From: Clostridia bacterium
GTDB taxonomy: Bacteria; Bacillota; Clostridia; Oscillospirales; CAG-272
Reading direction: 5' to 3'
Assembly: GCA_017503285.1 (NCBI GenBank)
Contig: JAFVTH010000012.1
Location: forward strand, 1 to 57,268
DNA length: 57,268 nucleotides
The notes under the pieces are model-generated. The model was not told the origin of the DNA, made no database searches, and worked only from the letters and a program-made list of their open reading frames with translations. The position numbers were made by a program, and so were the translations under genes. Of this stretch, positions 1 through 10,431 are shown piece by piece; position 1 is the first letter of the stretch; the number at the start of each line of letters is the position of its first letter.

Positions 1-562
1 AGGTGGCATTTTCAAGGAAAATGACGGAGGGATTGTGGTCCTCACACAAATTAAACAATCCCCCCTCCACTATCGTGGCTCTCCCCCCTTTCACAAGGGG
101 GGCTTTTAAAAGAGATTGTTATCTATATTTATTTCAAAAGAGAGGTTTGTCCCCGTATGGGCAGATTTCATATCTGCCAGAAAAAACGTAAAACGCCTCA
201 TACCCCCCGTAGGGGCAGGCGTCCTCGACTGCCCGCAATAATGTTACAAACCCCACCCTGCGAAAGACCACCCGAAGAATGAGAAATATATACAAACCCG
301 TAGGGGCAGATTCCATATCTGCCCGTTGAAAGATAAAAACGTAGGGCGGGGGCGTATCTCCTGCCAAAAATTCTCAAGGTAGGTCTTTCTTCAAAGCCTC
401 CCTTTACACAAGGGAGGCTTGGGCATAGCTCTGCTTAAAAAAGGGAATGCGTATCAAATGCATAGCTGGCATGTTAATCTGAAGCGCACTTGTGCGTAGT
501 CGGTAGTGTTTAGGGCTACGCCCGAAAATGAAATCCCCCCGTCTAACGGGGGGATTTTGCTC
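1..562. repeat. Intergenic region with clustered palindromic repeats
   Basis: No convincing gene is seen here. The stretch holds at least three copies of a CCCGTAGGGGCAGAT-type repeat with inverted arms (151-180, 203-236, 297-325), a shorter relative at about 340-365, and two C-rich hairpins. The first hairpin (83-102) has 8-bp arms and the second (394-420) has perfect 11-bp arms. A relative of the first family recurs at about 20292-20320. The short ORFs crossing this area run through the repeats and lack ribosome sites. Such clusters are typical of dispersed non-coding repeats in intergenic DNA. Confidence 0.7.
531..558 (-). terminator. Intrinsic terminator of the xylA-xylB-LRR operon
   Basis: A hairpin with 11-bp arms (AAATCCCCCCG / CGGGGGGATTT) and a 5-nt loop lies immediately after the stop of the LRR gene. 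On the minus strand it ends in a short T run, as expected for a rho-independent terminator. Confidence 0.75.
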
Positions 563-2527
563 TTATTCTTTTGATTCTACGATGGCAACGATTTCGTTGT
601 GGGATTTTGCCACAGCCGTATCTGTTGTTTGGTCGTTATCAATGTAGTATACCTTGCCGCCCTCGATAATGTAGGCGTTTATATAAAAGCTTGTTTGCTT
701 GTGGCTTTCTGAAAGACCTGTTATTTTCATCTCGAAAAGGTCGTAGGAGCGAGATGTAAAGTCAACAGCGGCAATTTTTTCGTTGGTTTTGTCGCCGGTT
801 GCAGTTATAAGCTCGCCGTCTGTGGTATCAAAGCCTGCGCCTGTGCCACAGTAAGCAGCAACCAAGCCGAATTTGATGTTGCCCAAATAGCTTTCGTACT
901 TGGAAAGTAGTTCTCTGTTTACGGCAAAGCCTTGAAGCATAGAGTCACCGGAATATGCATAGCCCTTGTTTATAAACAAAGCAGGCAATGTTTCAATAAT
1001 TTGACCCTGGCTGCATCTTGTGCAGAAATCTCCAAAATCACAGCTGGAAAGGAATTTTTGACCCTCAAAGGTTGGTGTTATGTCTCCTGTATAAATGTGG
1101 TTGCTATCAAAGCCAACCTCGCAAAGGTTAGCGTCGTAGATAAACATATAAGTGCCTGTTGTGTGGGTGCCTGCCTTGTAGCTTTCGTAGCTTGAATATT
1201 TAGCCTGCGAAACTCTGTTAAGAGAGGACATAAGGGTTTTCATCCTTGAATAGTCAGAGCCTGTGTAGAAGATGGTGGATGAGGAAGGAAGACCGCTAAA
1301 TGCGCCTGAGCCTAATGTGTCAAACTTCTCTGTGAATACAAGCTTTGAAAGCTTTGAAGAGTTTTGGAACATTTCTCCACTGGAGGTTGAGCATAAAATA
1401 ACAGCGCTTTCAAGCTCGGTGCATTGCTTAAATATGCCAAGACCAATTGTTGTAACACTCTCAGGAATAACAACGGAGGTTATTTTTGCTCTTGCAAAGG
1501 CGTAGTTGCCGATAGAGGTTACGGTGTCCGGTATATTAAGCGTTGTTATAGAGCCGTTAGCGGTGCTTGACGCATAAAAGGCGTGCAGACCAATCGTAAC
1601 GGTATTTTCCAAACGTACGGTTGTGAGAGAGGAGCAATTTGCAAACATATACGGGCCGATGGTCTTCGATTTGCAGTAAACGGAGGTCAGCAAAGAGCTG
1701 GAATCGAAAATATTGGTTCCTAAGGTTTGTAGGTCGGAGAGAATGCAAACCTCTGTAACGCCGCTACCTTTGAATGCGTGTTCTCCGATGGATACCAATT
1801 TTTCGGGAAGGGTAACCTTAACTCCGTCAAGCGCGTAATAAAAGGCTTGAGTGCCGATAGAGGTTACGGTTGACGGAATATACAGCTCGGAAATTGAGCC
1901 TGCGTAAAATGCCATCTTAGACGGTATTTCTGTAACGCCTTCGGGAATAATGAGGGATTTTAATTTCAGACAACGGTAAAACGCCTGTTCTCCGATGGTA
2001 GTTACGGTGCTTGGAATTTCAACGTATTCAAGAACGCTTTTATCTTCGTTATCGTTGTTTTTAAAGGTGTATGCGCCGATAGTTGTAAAGCCCTGTGGAA
2101 ACACTACCGTTTGCAGTGCGGTAAAGCCGCTGGCAGGCTTCATTACCGTGTCAGGTGTGGAAAGAGTGCCGTTAGGAAACTCAATCCTAACAACATTTTT
2201 TGCAGCGTAGGTAATACCGTCGGTGTACTTGTTAATTTCCGTAAAGGAAAAGCCGACAGCAGTGGAATTCTTAACAACATAATATGCGGGGTATGTTGTG
2301 TAAACGGTTGTTATTTCGCCTGTTGTCTCGTCTGTTACCTCGTGGGCAAGCATAACACGAGAGGTGGCAGTAGCGTTTGTACCGTCTGCACCAAAGGTAG
2401 CCTTGTCAGCCATATCATCGAGATATTGCATAGCGGTCCATTCGGGCACTTCTGCGCTTACTGTAAATGCGAAAACGGAAAGAAGTGCTACTAAAAGTGT
2501 AATGAATAGAATAATTTTCGTTTTCAT
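563..2527 (-). CDS. Secreted BspA-like leucine-rich-repeat protein
   Basis: This 654-aa protein starts with a basic residue pair and a hydrophobic stretch ending near an A-x-A site (about residues 5-25), a good signal peptide. Residues of about 120-430 carry repeated LRR_5/BspA motifs (patterns such as 'IPSTVTSIGTQAFYYA' and 'IPDTVTSIGNYAFARA'). The last 200 residues match no family I recognise. The gene starts 13 bp after the xylB stop and is followed by a terminator, so it is probably the last gene of xylA-xylB-LRR. LRR_5 proteins are usually surface or secreted binding proteins. A role in binding plant polysaccharide would fit the neighbours but is inference. Confidence 0.8.
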   Translation of the reverse strand: MKTKIILFITLLVALLSVFAFTVSAEVPEWTAMQYLDDMADKATFGADGTNATATSRVMLAHEVTDETTGEITTVYTTYPAYYVVKNSTAVGFSFTEINKYTDGITYAAKNVVRIEFPNGTLSTPDTVMKPASGFTALQTVVFPQGFTTIGAYTFKNNDNEDKSVLEYVEIPSTVTTIGEQAFYRCLKLKSLIIPEGVTEIPSKMAFYAGSISELYIPSTVTSIGTQAFYYALDGVKVTLPEKLVSIGEHAFKGSGVTEVCILSDLQTLGTNIFDSSSLLTSVYCKSKTIGPYMFANCSSLTTVRLENTVTIGLHAFYASSTANGSITTLNIPDTVTSIGNYAFARAKITSVVIPESVTTIGLGIFKQCTELESAVILCSTSSGEMFQNSSKLSKLVFTEKFDTLGSGAFSGLPSSSTIFYTGSDYSRMKTLMSSLNRVSQAKYSSYESYKAGTHTTGTYMFIYDANLCEVGFDSNHIYTGDITPTFEGQKFLSSCDFGDFCTRCSQGQIIETLPALFINKGYAYSGDSMLQGFAVNRELLSKYESYLGNIKFGLVAAYCGTGAGFDTTDGELITATGDKTNEKIAAVDFTSRSYDLFEMKITGLSESHKQTSFYINAYIIEGGKVYYIDNDQTTDTAVAKSHNEIVAIVESKE

Positions 2528-2540
2528 GTTTTTCTCCTTA

Positions 2541-4010
2541 TCAAAATTCTTTATAAACGGATTTTAATGCGGGGTATAATTTTTTGAAAAGCTGATATTT
2601 TTCTTCGTATTTTTTTGAAAGCTGTGGGTCGGGATAGGTAATATCCTTTACCTTAACCAGCGCATTTGTTGCGTCCTCGACTGTTTTATAAAGCCCTGTG
2701 CCAACCATTGCAAGGATTGCACCGCCATAGGCAGGACCCTCCTCAATTTGCGGTCTTATAACAGGAATGCCAAGGACGTTTGCCATAATTTTGCGCCAAA
2801 GTGGGCTTTTTGCGCCACCGCCGCAGATTTTCGTTTCCTTAATATTAACGCCACCAGCCTTGGCAATCTCCACGCAGTCACGCAGGGCAAAGGCAACACC
2901 CTCTAAAACTGCAAGGGTCATTTCCTTACGGCTTGTGCTTGGGCGCATACCGATAAAAGCGCCACGGGCATCTGTGTCGTTATGGGGACTACGCTCGCCC
3001 ATTAGATATGGCAGGAACATAACGCTGTTTTCCCCCATATATTTTTCGCACTGGCTTTCCTCGCTTCTAAAGTCGCTTGTGCCAAGAATATCCTCTGCCC
3101 ACCATTTGTTGCAGGATGCGGCAGAGAGAATACAGCCCATTAGATGATATTTGCCGTTTGAGTGGCAAAAGCTGTGAAGCGCATTTGAGTTATCCACAAA
3201 GAAGTCGTCCTGTGAAACGAAAACAGTACCGCTTGTGCCAAGGGAAATGTTGCAAGCGCCGTTTCCAACTGTGCCTGTACCAACGGCAGCGCCTGCGTTA
3301 TCTCCTGCGCCGATTATAACGCTAACCTGACCTAAGCCCAGCTTATTTGCAAGCTCCTTTTTAAGAGTGCCGATTTTTTCATAGGATTCATAAAGCCTTG
3401 GCAGCTGATTTTCACAAATGCCGCAGATTTTTAGCATTTCACGGCTCCAGCATCTGTTTTTAACATCTAAAAGGAGCATACCGGATGCATCTGAATAGTC
3501 GGTGGCGAAAGCCCCGCTAAGCATATACGCAAGGTAGTCCTTCGGGAGCATGATTTTTTCGATTTTCTCAAAATTTTCCGGCTCGTTTTCCCTTAACCAA
3601 AGAATTTTTGGTGCTGTAAAGCCGGCAAAGGCAATGTTTGCCGTGTAGTCGGAAAGGGCTTTTTTGCCGATTACCTCGTTTAGATACTCGGTTTCCTTGC
3701 CGGTTCTGCCGTCGTTCCACAAAATAGCAGGGCGAATAACGTTATCATCCTTATCAAGGGCAACAAGGCCGTGCATCTGTCCGCCAAAGGAAATGCCCTC
3801 TATTGATGATTTATCCGTGTCTAAAATAAGCTCACAAATGCCGTGGATTGTGGCAATATACCAGTCCTCGGGATTTTGCTCGCTCCAGCCGTCCTTGGGG
3901 TAGGAAATAGGATAGGAGCGACTGACGGTTTTTTCAATAGAGCCGTCTTCAGAAACAAGCACCAGCTTAACAGAGGATGTGCCTAAATCTATGCCTATAT
4001 ATCTTTTCAT
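2541..4010 (-). CDS. xylB: Xylulokinase
   Basis: This 489-aa FGGY-family sugar kinase phosphorylates D-xylulose to xylulose 5-phosphate in the cytoplasm. The N-terminal phosphate-binding motif 'IGIDLGTSS' is at 5-13. The xylulokinase signature 'SFGGQMHG' is at 74-81. '[13 protein letters not shown]' at 234-246 includes the probable catalytic Asp237. The adenosine motif '[15 protein letters not shown]' lies near the C-terminus. Length is normal for the family. The start codon overlaps the xylA stop by 4 bp (ATGA), so the two genes are translationally coupled. Confidence 0.95.
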   Translation of the reverse strand: MKRYIGIDLGTSSVKLVLVSEDGSIEKTVSRSYPISYPKDGWSEQNPEDWYIATIHGICELILDTDKSSIEGISFGGQMHGLVALDKDDNVIRPAILWNDGRTGKETEYLNEVIGKKALSDYTANIAFAGFTAPKILWLRENEPENFEKIEKIMLPKDYLAYMLSGAFATDYSDASGMLLLDVKNRCWSREMLKICGICENQLPRLYESYEKIGTLKKELANKLGLGQVSVIIGAGDNAGAAVGTGTVGNGACNISLGTSGTVFVSQDDFFVDNSNALHSFCHSNGKYHLMGCILSAASCNKWWAEDILGTSDFRSEESQCEKYMGENSVMFLPYLMGERSPHNDTDARGAFIGMRPSTSRKEMTLAVLEGVAFALRDCVEIAKAGGVNIKETKICGGGAKSPLWRKIMANVLGIPVIRPQIEEGPAYGGAILAMVGTGLYKTVEDATNALVKVKDITYPDPQLSKKYEEKYQLFKKLYPALKSVYKEF

Positions 4011-5323
4011 TGGAAAAGCACCTGATTTATAACGGACTCAAGGTATTCCTGCTTGCCGCTGCCGGGCAAGGCTGCGTTTCCGAGCTTTTCTGCATAAGCA
4101 GAAAGCTCCTCAAGAGATGTTTCGTTATTTATAATCTTCTTGCCGATTTCTGTGTTATAGTAGCTTGAGTATCTTTCCTTCTTGAACTGATCAAGTCTGC
4201 CGTCCTCAATAAGCTCCGCCGCCTTAATAAGTCCAAGGGCAAAGGTATCCATGCCAAGGATAAAGCCCAGGAACATATCCTCGTGGGTGTAGGATGGACG
4301 TCTGTTCTTTGCGTCAAAGTTAAAGCCACCTGTAAGACCGCCTGCGTTTATAACCTCAAGCATACACATTGTTGCTGTGTAAACGTCAAATGGGAACTCG
4401 TCTGTGTCCCAGCCAAGGAGATAGTCGCCCTGGTTTGCGTCAATAGAGCCAAGCATACCGTTGATTGCGCTGATTCTCAAATCATGCTCAAAGGTATGAC
4501 CTGCAAGAGTAGCGTGGTTAGCCTCGATGTTCATCTTAAAGTCCTTGTCAAGGCCGTGTGCCTTTAGGAAGGCAATTGCGGTTGCGGCATCAAAGTCGTA
4601 CTGATGCTTCATTGGCTCCTTCGGCTTTGGCTCAATATAGAAATCTCCTGTAAAGCCGATTTTTCTGCCGTATTCAACAGCCATTTTCATAAGACGGGCA
4701 ATGTTTTCCTGCTCAAACTTAACGTCGGTGTTTATAAGAGTTTCATAGCCCTCACGTCCGCCCCAGAAAACGTAGCCTCTGCCGCCAAGCTTAACGGTAA
4801 GCTCAAGGGCCTTTTTAACCTGTGCAGCGGCGAAGGCAAAAACCTCTGCGCTGTTGGAGCTGCCTGCGCCGTTTACAAAGCGAGGGTTGGAGAACATATT
4901 TGCAGTACCCCAAAGGCACTTTATGTCAGTACCCTTCATTTTTTCAAGTATGTAGTCGGTAATTTCATCAAGGCGACGGTTTGTTTCCTTAATATCATCA
5001 GCCTCGGGAACGATATCAACGTCGTGGAAGCAGAAGTATTTAATGCCAAGCTTCTGCATAAACTCAAAGCCTGCGTCAACCTTAGCCTTAGCATGCTCCA
5101 TAGTGCCGTACTGCGCCCCAAAGGACTTGTTTGCAACGCCTCTGCCAAACATATCTGTGCCCTCTGCGCAAAGGTTGTGCCACCAAGCCATGGCAAACGG
5201 CAAATGCTCACTCATCTTCTTGCCGAGGATAACCCTGTCCGGGTCGTAGTATTTGAAGGAAAGGGGATTTTTGCTCTTAGGTCCTTCGTATTTAATTTGT
5301 GGAATTGATTCAAAAATAGACAT
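4007..5323 (-). CDS. xylA: Xylose isomerase
   Basis: This 438-aa metal-dependent TIM-barrel enzyme interconverts D-xylose and D-xylulose. 'FCFHDVDI' (97-104) carries the catalytic His100 and Asp103. '[14 protein letters not shown]' and '[16 protein letters not shown]' carry the metal ligands expected for the long (class II) xylose isomerases. The ATG is preceded by AAGGAG at a good distance. It is the first gene of xylA-xylB-LRR and is divergent from an AraC-type regulator, with about 110 bp between the starts, which suggests regulation by that protein. Confidence 0.97.
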   Translation of the reverse strand: MSIFESIPQIKYEGPKSKNPLSFKYYDPDRVILGKKMSEHLPFAMAWWHNLCAEGTDMFGRGVANKSFGAQYGTMEHAKAKVDAGFEFMQKLGIKYFCFHDVDIVPEADDIKETNRRLDEITDYILEKMKGTDIKCLWGTANMFSNPRFVNGAGSSNSAEVFAFAAAQVKKALELTVKLGGRGYVFWGGREGYETLINTDVKFEQENIARLMKMAVEYGRKIGFTGDFYIEPKPKEPMKHQYDFDAATAIAFLKAHGLDKDFKMNIEANHATLAGHTFEHDLRISAINGMLGSIDANQGDYLLGWDTDEFPFDVYTATMCMLEVINAGGLTGGFNFDAKNRRPSYTHEDMFLGFILGMDTFALGLIKAAELIEDGRLDQFKKERYSSYYNTEIGKKIINNETSLEELSAYAEKLGNAALPGSGKQEYLESVINQVLFQ

Positions 5324-5374
5324 AAAAATGCTCCTTAATAATATTTCATCAATTATATATTATCACTTAATATA

Positions 5375-5403
5375 TTGTTTTTTCTATTCATATGTGATAT
5401 AAT
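5375..5403 (+). promoter_or_regulatory. Promoter of the araC-type regulator
   Basis: TTGTTT and a perfect TATAAT box (5398-5403) are separated by 17 bp in the very AT-rich gap between xylA and the regulator. A minus-strand xylA promoter must lie in the same gap, but I cannot pick one box with confidence. Confidence 0.6.
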
Positions 5404-5435
5404 TATAATCATAAATTAAGATTTTGAGGTGTATT

Positions 5436-6194
5436 ATGATTGTATATGAGGAGTTTCGCTCCTTCTTAAATTATGAAACCTATACAAGAGATGACAAAAA
5501 TTTGACCTTCGGTATGCATTTGCACAATTCCTTTGAGCTGCTTTATGTTAGCCAAGGAGAGGTGCTTGTCACCGTTGACGAGGCGGAGCATTCCATCAAG
5601 GCAGGACAGGCGATTTTGATTTTGCCTAACCGTATCCACGGCTACAAAACTCCAAAATCATCAAAAAGCACTCTCTTTATTTTTGCAAGCAACTATATAA
5701 ACACATTTTATCAGCGCGTACGTGGAAAAAGCCCCAAAAAGCCTGTGTTTTTGCTTGACGAAGGGCTTGTAAATGAGCTAAGAGAGGCAAGGGACACAAT
5801 GCTCCTTAAGTCCTTGCTTTACAGGGTTGCATACGTTCAGCTTACCTCAACGGAATTTGTTGAGAGGAAAAACAAGGGGGCAGACACATACGGGCGCATA
5901 CTTTCCTTTATTTCTCAGCACTACACGGAGCAAATAACCGCAAAGGATATAGCCAAGGAGCTGGGCTACGACCACAGATATGTTACATCACTGATTAAGA
6001 AGGGGCTGCACAGCACCTTCAGACGGCTTCTTAACGAGTACAGGGTTTCCCACGCACAGTATTTGCTGACTGCTGAGGCAAAAACAATATCGCAGGTGGC
6101 CTATGAGTGTGGCTACGACAGCTTATGCTCCTTTAACCGAAATTTCAAGGAGATTGTGGGTATGACCCCGAGAGAATTTAGAGAGAAATCTTAA
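5436..6194 (+). CDS. AraC-family transcriptional regulator
   Basis: This 252-aa protein has an N-terminal cupin-like sensor half ('HNSFELLYVSQGEVLVTVD', histidine-led) and a C-terminal double HTH of the AraC/XylS type (about 155-250). The second helix-turn-helix ends in the family signature 'ECGYDSLCSFNRNFKEIVG' followed by 'MTPREFREKS'. The start is set at ATG 5436, because the ribosome site GAGGTG occupies the codons just upstream and rules out the TTG at 5424. It is divergent from xylA and is followed 87 bp later by GH31, so it probably controls both arms in response to a pentose or xylo-oligosaccharide. The effector is inferred. Confidence 0.9.
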   Translation: MIVYEEFRSFLNYETYTRDDKNLTFGMHLHNSFELLYVSQGEVLVTVDEAEHSIKAGQAILILPNRIHGYKTPKSSKSTLFIFASNYINTFYQRVRGKSPKKPVFLLDEGLVNELREARDTMLLKSLLYRVAYVQLTSTEFVERKNKGADTYGRILSFISQHYTEQITAKDIAKELGYDHRYVTSLIKKGLHSTFRRLLNEYRVSHAQYLLTAEAKTISQVAYECGYDSLCSFNRNFKEIVGMTPREFREKS

Positions 6195-6281
6195 TTTGTG
6201 ATTGACTTTTTTGTAAAAATGAGTAGTAATGAAACAGCGCATGCTTTAATATGAGATTAGAATACGCTTTAAGGAGAAACT

Positions 6282-8258
6282 ATGATAAAAATAGAAAAAA
6301 ATGCTCTTGTTTATGAATATAATTGTGAGCTTGTTAAAATAGAGCCCTGGGGCAAAAACGCATTGAGGGTTAGATGCTCCCCCGATGGTAGGCTTTCGGG
6401 CAAGAACCGTGCGCTTCTTGATTTGGTAACTGACGGCGGACAGGCAGAAGCCGACGGCGAGTGTGGAAAAATCACAAACGGCCTTGCCACGGCAGAGATT
6501 AACAAGGACGGCAAAATAACTATTTACAGCTGTGGTAAAAGGGTGCTTGAGGAGGCACTAAGGCTCCAGCCCCTAAGGCGACCGGCAAGATACTTTAAGC
6601 CACGCCTTTGCGGTGGCTACGAGCTGACAATGAGCTTTGAGAGCGACCCCTCGGAAAAAATCTTTGGCATGGGTCAGTACAACCATCCGTTTTTGGATTT
6701 GAAGGGCTGCACCCTGGAGCTTGCCCACAGAAATTCACAGGCAAGCGTGCCGTTTTACATTTCCAGCCTTGGCTACGGCTTTCTTTGGAATTTGCCTGCT
6801 ATCGGACAGGTATCCTTTAGCAAAAATGTAACCAAGTGGCAGGCGATGATGACAAGCGAGCTTGACTATGTGTTCATAGCAGGCAATAGCCCAAAGGAAA
6901 TCGAGGAGCAGTATATGTCGCTTGTGGGCAGAGCGCCCAAAATGCCGGAATATGCTCTTGGCTTTTGGCAGTCAAAGCTACGCTATCGCACACAAGAGGA
7001 GCTTTTGGCGGTTGCAAGAAAATATAAGGAATTAAATATACCCCTTTCCGTTATAGTTTGCGATTTCTTCCATTGGCCGCACCAGGGGGATTTTCGCTTT
7101 GACTACGATTATTTTCCAGAGCCTGAAAAAATGACTAAGGAGCTTGGGGATATGGGCACTGAGCTTATGGTATCCGTTTGGCCAACTATTGAGTTTGGAA
7201 GCGAAAACTATAAGGAAATGCTGGAAAAGGGCTATCTTATAAGAAACGACAGAGGCCCGTCTAACCACACAGAGTTTGTTCATCCTGCGGTTTACTATGA
7301 TACAACCAACCCGGGGGCAAGAGAATTTGTTTGGGAAAAGGCAAGAGAAAACTACTACAAAAAGGGAGTTAGGCTCTTTTGGCTTGATGAGGCAGAGCCG
7401 GAATACCTCCTCTACGACTATGATAACCATCGTTACTATGAGGGTAACTGCGCCGAGGTGGGTAACATTTATCCTGTGGAATATGCCCGCGGATTTTATG
7501 AGGGGCTAAGGAGCGAGGGTGAAAAGGAGATAATCTCCCTTGTGCGCTGCGCCTGGGCAGGAAGCGCAAAATACGGTGCGCTTGTTTGGTCGGGGGACAT
7601 AATGCCAACCTTCGAGGCTCTTAAGGACCAGGTAAGGGCAGGGTTAAATATGGCAATTGCAGGAATCCCGTGGTGGACAACGGATATCGGCGGCTTTGAC
7701 TCCGGCGACCCACAAATGGCTGACTATCGTGAGCTGGTTGTAAGGTGGTTTGAGTATGCAACATTTTTGCCTGTTTTGCGCCTGCACGGCTATCGTATGC
7801 CATATATCCCCGCAACAGGAACAACAGGGGGAGGACAATGCTACACCGGTGGGGATAACGAGATTTGGAGCTACGGACAGGATAATTTTGAGATAATGAA
7901 GGAACATATTTTGCTCCGCGAAAGGCTAAAGCCATATCTTATTAAAATTATGGACGAGGCACACACAGGTGGCACACCGCCTATGAGACCTATGTTCTAC
8001 GAGTATCCTAACGACCCTACCTGCTGGGAGCTTGACGACCAATATATGTTTGGTCCGGATTTGCTCATCTGTCCTATTATGGAGCTTGGGCAAAGGCAAA
8101 GAAGGGTATATTTGCCAAAGGGACACGTTTGGCAAAACGCCTATACAAAAGAGGAAATAGACGGGGGAGTGTCTGTAATTGTAGATGCACCGATAGAAAA
8201 TATACCTGTATTTATAAGAAAGGGCGCAGATATCACCTGCGATATCTTTAGGGCTTAA
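6282..8258 (+). CDS. GH31 alpha-glycosidase, probably alpha-xylosidase
   Basis: This 658-aa protein has the GH31 fold order: an N-terminal beta-sandwich, then a TIM barrel, then beta domains. 'FWLDEAEPEY' contains the probable nucleophile Asp369. 'LVWSGDIMPTFEALKDQV' contains the probable acid/base Asp439. 'GIPWWTTDIGGFDSGD' is a further family motif. There is no signal peptide, so the enzyme is cytoplasmic. The xylose genes upstream and the GH3 partner starting 2 bp after its stop favour removal of alpha-xylosyl units from xyloglucan or related oligosaccharides. Alpha-glucosidase activity cannot be excluded from sequence alone. Confidence 0.88.
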   Translation: MIKIEKNALVYEYNCELVKIEPWGKNALRVRCSPDGRLSGKNRALLDLVTDGGQAEADGECGKITNGLATAEINKDGKITIYSCGKRVLEEALRLQPLRRPARYFKPRLCGGYELTMSFESDPSEKIFGMGQYNHPFLDLKGCTLELAHRNSQASVPFYISSLGYGFLWNLPAIGQVSFSKNVTKWQAMMTSELDYVFIAGNSPKEIEEQYMSLVGRAPKMPEYALGFWQSKLRYRTQEELLAVARKYKELNIPLSVIVCDFFHWPHQGDFRFDYDYFPEPEKMTKELGDMGTELMVSVWPTIEFGSENYKEMLEKGYLIRNDRGPSNHTEFVHPAVYYDTTNPGAREFVWEKARENYYKKGVRLFWLDEAEPEYLLYDYDNHRYYEGNCAEVGNIYPVEYARGFYEGLRSEGEKEIISLVRCAWAGSAKYGALVWSGDIMPTFEALKDQVRAGLNMAIAGIPWWTTDIGGFDSGDPQMADYRELVVRWFEYATFLPVLRLHGYRMPYIPATGTTGGGQCYTGGDNEIWSYGQDNFEIMKEHILLRERLKPYLIKIMDEAHTGGTPPMRPMFYEYPNDPTCWELDDQYMFGPDLLICPIMELGQRQRRVYLPKGHVWQNAYTKEEIDGGVSVIVDAPIENIPVFIRKGADITCDIFRA

Positions 8259-8260
8259 TT

Positions 8261-10384
8261 ATGGGAAGAATTAAAAAGGAATATTTAGAGGAGTATAAAA
8301 AAAGGGCAAGGGCGCTTGTTAAGGAGATGACACTTGAGGAAAAGGTGGGGCTTCTTTTGCATGAGTCAAAGCCGGTCAGCCGTCTTGGAATAAAGGAATA
8401 TTGCTGGTGGAACGAGGCGCTGCACGGCGTTGCAAGGGCAGGCGTTGCCACAATGTTTCCGCAGGCTATCGGTCTTGGCGCAACCTTTGATACAAGCCTG
8501 CTTGAAGAAATAGGACAGGTTATTGCCACCGAGGGCAGAGCAAAGTACAACGTGGCGCAAAGAAGCGGGGACTATAAAATTTATAAGGGTCTTACCTTTT
8601 GGTCGCCAAATGTAAACATTTTCAGAGATCCGCGCTGGGGCAGAGGGCACGAAACCTATGGCGAGGACCCATATCTGACATCCAGACTTGGTGTTGCGTT
8701 CATAAACGGCATAGAGGGCTACGATGAAAGATACATAAAGGCGGCAGCCTGCGCAAAGCACTTTGCTGTCCATTCAGGACCGGAGGCGCTAAGGCACGAA
8801 TTTAATGCGGTTGTATCAAAGCAGGATTTACACGAAACCTACCTGCCTGCCTTTAAGGCTTGCGTAACCGAGGCAGGGGTTGAGGGCGTTATGGGCGCTT
8901 ATAACAGGACAAACGGAGAGGTATGCTGCGGCAGTAAGACGTTGCTTGTGGACCTTTTGAGAAACAAATGGGGCTTTGATGGCTACATTACCTCGGACTG
9001 CTGGGCAATACAGGACTTCCATCTATACCACAAGGTAACAAACGAGCCTTGTGAGTCGGCAGCACTTGCTCTTGAAAACGGCTGTGACCTAAACTGCGGC
9101 TGCACCTATGAGCATGCTGTAAATGCAGTAAAGAGAGGTCTTGTGTCCGAGGAGCTTGTTGATGAAAGCTGTACAAGGGCTCTTACCACAAGAATGAAGC
9201 TTGGGGAGTTTGATGAAAACGTGGAGCTTAACAATGAGCCGTTTTCGTCCGTTGCCTGTCCGGAGCACAGGGCATTAGCCCTTGAGGCGGCAAGGCGCAG
9301 CCTGGTTCTTCTTAAAAACAACGGCGTGCTACCATTAAAGAAGCAAAAGGGTCTTAAAATCGGTGTTATCGGACCAAACGCAAACAGCAAAATCGCATTG
9401 CAGGGCAACTACTGCGGCACAGCCACAAGATACGTAACTGTCCTTGAGGGAATACAGGATTTTTGCGAAAAGGACGGCATACGTGTCTATTTTTCCGAGG
9501 GCTGTCATATTGTAAAGGACAATCTAAGCTGGTACAGAAACGACAGGCTTGACGAGGTAAGAGCTATTTGCGAGGAGTGCGATGTGGTTGTTGGCTGCTT
9601 CGGCCTTGACGAAACAATCGAGGGCGAGGAATCTCCGGAAATGTATGGAGAATTAAAGGGCGACAAAAAGGATTTGTCACTTCCGGGCATACAGCAGGAA
9701 ATTATTGAGGAAATCGGCAAAAAAGCAAAGAAATCTATACTTGTTATGCTATCGGGCAGCGCAATTAATATGTGTGAGGCAGATAAGCTATATGACGCGA
9801 TTATACAGGGCTGGTACCCCGGCGAAAAGGGCGGACAGGCAATTTGCGAGCTTATCTTCGGTATGTTTAGCCCACAGGGCAAGCTACCCATAACCTTTTA
9901 TAGGTCGGAAAAGGATCTGCCACCCTTTGAGGACTACTCAATGAAGGGACGCACCTATCGTTACTTCGAGGGCGAGGCGCTTTACCCCTTTGGATACGGT
10001 CTTACATATACGGACCATTTTGCCTACGGAGTTAAGCTAAGCGATGACAAAATCACGGAAAAACCCCTTGACGTGTCTGTTTTTGTTCAAAATGAAAGCC
10101 AATATGATGGCGCAGATATTTTGCAGGTGTATGTAAAAGCTAACCGTGAAAACGCACCGCTTTACAGCCTAAAGCACTTTGAAAGAGTGGAGCTTAAGGC
10201 GGGAGAGGAAAAAACCGTCAGCTTCAAGCTTGACAAAAGCGCGTTTGCACTTGCAAACGAGGATGGAGAGTTTACAGTTGAAAATGGTAAATACTCCTTG
10301 TTTATCGGCTTTTGCCAGCCGGACAAAAGGTCTGTTTTGCTAACGGGAAAAGAGCCTTTAGAGCTTACACTAACCAAAAAATAA
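8261..10384 (+). CDS. GH3 beta-glycosidase, probably beta-xylosidase
   Basis: This 707-aa three-domain GH3 enzyme has a barrel with the nucleophile motif 'YITSDCWAI' (Asp246), an alpha/beta sandwich domain, and a C-terminal fibronectin III-like domain (about 590-700). The motif 'SDC' at the nucleophile and 'KHFAVHSGPEALRHEFNAV' resemble GH3 beta-xylosidases more than classical beta-glucosidases. No signal peptide is seen. It is coupled to GH31 (2-bp gap) and followed by a strong terminator. The two enzymes could strip xylose from imported oligosaccharides for XylA/XylB. Substrate is inferred from context. Confidence 0.9.
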   Translation: MGRIKKEYLEEYKKRARALVKEMTLEEKVGLLLHESKPVSRLGIKEYCWWNEALHGVARAGVATMFPQAIGLGATFDTSLLEEIGQVIATEGRAKYNVAQRSGDYKIYKGLTFWSPNVNIFRDPRWGRGHETYGEDPYLTSRLGVAFINGIEGYDERYIKAAACAKHFAVHSGPEALRHEFNAVVSKQDLHETYLPAFKACVTEAGVEGVMGAYNRTNGEVCCGSKTLLVDLLRNKWGFDGYITSDCWAIQDFHLYHKVTNEPCESAALALENGCDLNCGCTYEHAVNAVKRGLVSEELVDESCTRALTTRMKLGEFDENVELNNEPFSSVACPEHRALALEAARRSLVLLKNNGVLPLKKQKGLKIGVIGPNANSKIALQGNYCGTATRYVTVLEGIQDFCEKDGIRVYFSEGCHIVKDNLSWYRNDRLDEVRAICEECDVVVGCFGLDETIEGEESPEMYGELKGDKKDLSLPGIQQEIIEEIGKKAKKSILVMLSGSAINMCEADKLYDAIIQGWYPGEKGGQAICELIFGMFSPQGKLPITFYRSEKDLPPFEDYSMKGRTYRYFEGEALYPFGYGLTYTDHFAYGVKLSDDKITEKPLDVSVFVQNESQYDGADILQVYVKANRENAPLYSLKHFERVELKAGEEKTVSFKLDKSAFALANEDGEFTVENGKYSLFIGFCQPDKRSVLLTGKEPLELTLTKK

Positions 10385-10425
10385 GCAAAAAAATACCACT
10401 GCATAGCGCAGTGGTATTTTTATTT
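10385..10425. terminator. Bidirectional terminator between GH3 and the XRE repressor
   Basis: Perfect 10-bp arms (ATACCACTGC / GCAGTGGTAT) flank a short loop, with A and T runs on either side, placed between two convergent stops. Confidence 0.85.
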
Positions 10426-10431
10426 GGTGAA

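Noticed and set aside
932..2567. Plus-strand ORFs opposite the LRR gene
   Set aside because: They are antisense shadows of a well-supported coding sequence and have no ribosome sites.
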